The translations under genes and the position numbers were made by a program. A DNA stretch of 14,945 nucleotides from JAOTYV01 sp041557595 (GTDB lineage: Bacteria > Pseudomonadota > Alphaproteobacteria > UBA8366). Shown piece after piece: positions 14,417-14,945 of this stretch. The number at the start of each line of letters is the position of its first letter. Position 1 is the first letter of the stretch. The DNA is taken from positions 1 to 14,945 of the forward strand of contig JBFFGE010000115.1 in NCBI GenBank assembly GCA_041557595.1. The letters run 5' to 3'. The notes below the pieces were generated by a model. That model was not told the DNA's origin, searched no databases, and saw nothing but the letters and a program-made list of their open reading frames with translations.

Positions 14417-14945
14417 GATAGTCCCGCTTGCTTGGGTATCATCATGTCGCCGCAAATTGTCCGCTTGTCAAAATCGAATTGGAGTTTGAGTACTCGCTAC
14501 GTTGCACGCCCGTTTAAATCACCTTCAGGGTGATTAGATAACGATTGTAGGACGAGACCATTCACGAACACGTAATTTTTGCACAAACAGGACAAGTCTG
14601 GCCTGCGCACAAGTTTATACCTGGTAAAATGGCATTCATTCATGCCAACACTTTTGTGCCCTTCATCCAGAACTTCGTAGCCCTACCCCGCCCCAAATCG
14701 AACACAGCCCTGGGGTCAAATTTTCGTCAAGCGTGGCGCGTATCCGAATGTCGGCTGCTAAGTGAAGAGCGGATTCATTCCGAAGCCGTGCAAACTTCCG
14801 CTATTAGCCGAGGCTGTTCTCTAACTCGGGGATTGGTTGTCAAGCTCTCCGTGATGCGCCTGCCGGGTTCACTGTTCTCTGCGCAGTAGGTCTGTGGCCT
14901 CTGCATCATGGCGTTGGAGGACGCTGGCGGATCAATGTTGAAAAC
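14417..14945. other. Intergenic region behind the integrase, to the window edge
   Basis: No credible gene. A plus-strand frame at 14629-14889 (86 codons) has only GGTAA before its ATG and no recognisable pattern. An ATG at 14908 or 14935 could begin a gene that continues past the edge, but too little is visible. The stretch should hold the integrase promoter and perhaps recombinase or excisionase binding sites. Confidence 0.5.
14517..14535. repeat. Short perfect hairpin upstream of the integrase
   Basis: AATCACC (14517-14523) and GGTGATT (14529-14535) are perfect 7-bp arms around TTCAG. It lies about 100 bp before the integrase start, a plausible place for a repressor or excisionase site. 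A second small palindrome, GAGTACTC, lies at 14488-14495. Either could be chance. Confidence 0.4.

Larger units (their letters stand above)
13219..14945. mobile_element. Left end of an integrated element (partial)
   Basis: The element begins where the tRNA similarity ends and immediately carries a tyrosine integrase, then DNA that is visibly less GC-rich than the rest of the window. It runs past the right edge. Because the tRNA remnant reads leftward with its 5' half missing, the complete tRNA should lie at the far junction of the element, where its 3' part is supplied by the element's own copy. Whether this is a prophage, an ICE or a genomic island cannot be judged from the single gene visible. 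Confidence 0.85.

Noticed and set aside
14629..14889. 86-codon plus-strand frame behind the integrase
   Set aside because: It has a weak ribosome site, no family pattern and mixed composition; it may be chance in lower-GC DNA.
1..14945. CRISPR array, rRNA, insertion sequence or toxin-antitoxin pair
   Set aside because: No regularly spaced repeats, rRNA sequence, transposase or paired small genes could be recognised.

Overview
The window is GC-rich DNA whose codons mostly end in G or C. It carries a TRAP transporter, an SDR, an HSL-type hydrolase and a DAO-family oxidoreductase, and it uses several TTG/GTG starts. This fits an alphaproteobacterium, perhaps of Rhodospirillales type; that placement is inferred from style and gene families, not from a marker gene. 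TAA, TAG and TGA all end ordinary genes here, so the code is standard.

Layout. (1) 32-1327: a GT-B family 4 glycosyltransferase on the minus strand, cut off from whatever locus lies to its left. (2) 1731-5434: a TRAP uptake system. Its periplasmic binding protein (minus strand, followed by a strong intrinsic terminator) diverges from the two membrane subunits dctQ and dctM (plus strand) across about 590 bp of regulatory DNA that holds a dyad. (3) 5501-7089: a YaiI/UPF0178 protein and an HSL-type alpha/beta hydrolase lie downstream in the same direction, ending at an intrinsic terminator. (4) 7187-9239: two convergent, poorly known envelope genes. One encodes a secreted, extremely Lys/Arg-rich protein; the other encodes a lipoprotein. 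Each is split by a single in-frame stop codon (TAA at 8153-8155; TAG at 9117-9119, minus strand), with clear coding sequence on both sides. (5) 9428-13077: ordinary metabolic genes, namely an SDR, a beta-carbonic anhydrase, an exported histidine-phosphatase-like protein and a PuuB-like FAD oxidoreductase. (6) 13167 to the right edge: the 3' portion of a CAU-anticodon tRNA (probably elongator Met) abuts a complete tyrosine integrase. This is the left junction of an integrated element that runs out of the window.

The part most worth a second look is 7187-9239. The basic protein has a signal peptide, two Gly/Ala-rich segments and a tail of three tandem 11-residue basic repeats, and I cannot place it in a known family. 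The tail is separated by the TAA but still reads as coding. The neighbouring lipoprotein has an intact signal peptide and lipobox that are separated from its mature domain by a TAG. Two single nonsense codons in adjacent genes may mean recent parallel inactivation, sequence error or, less likely, readthrough.
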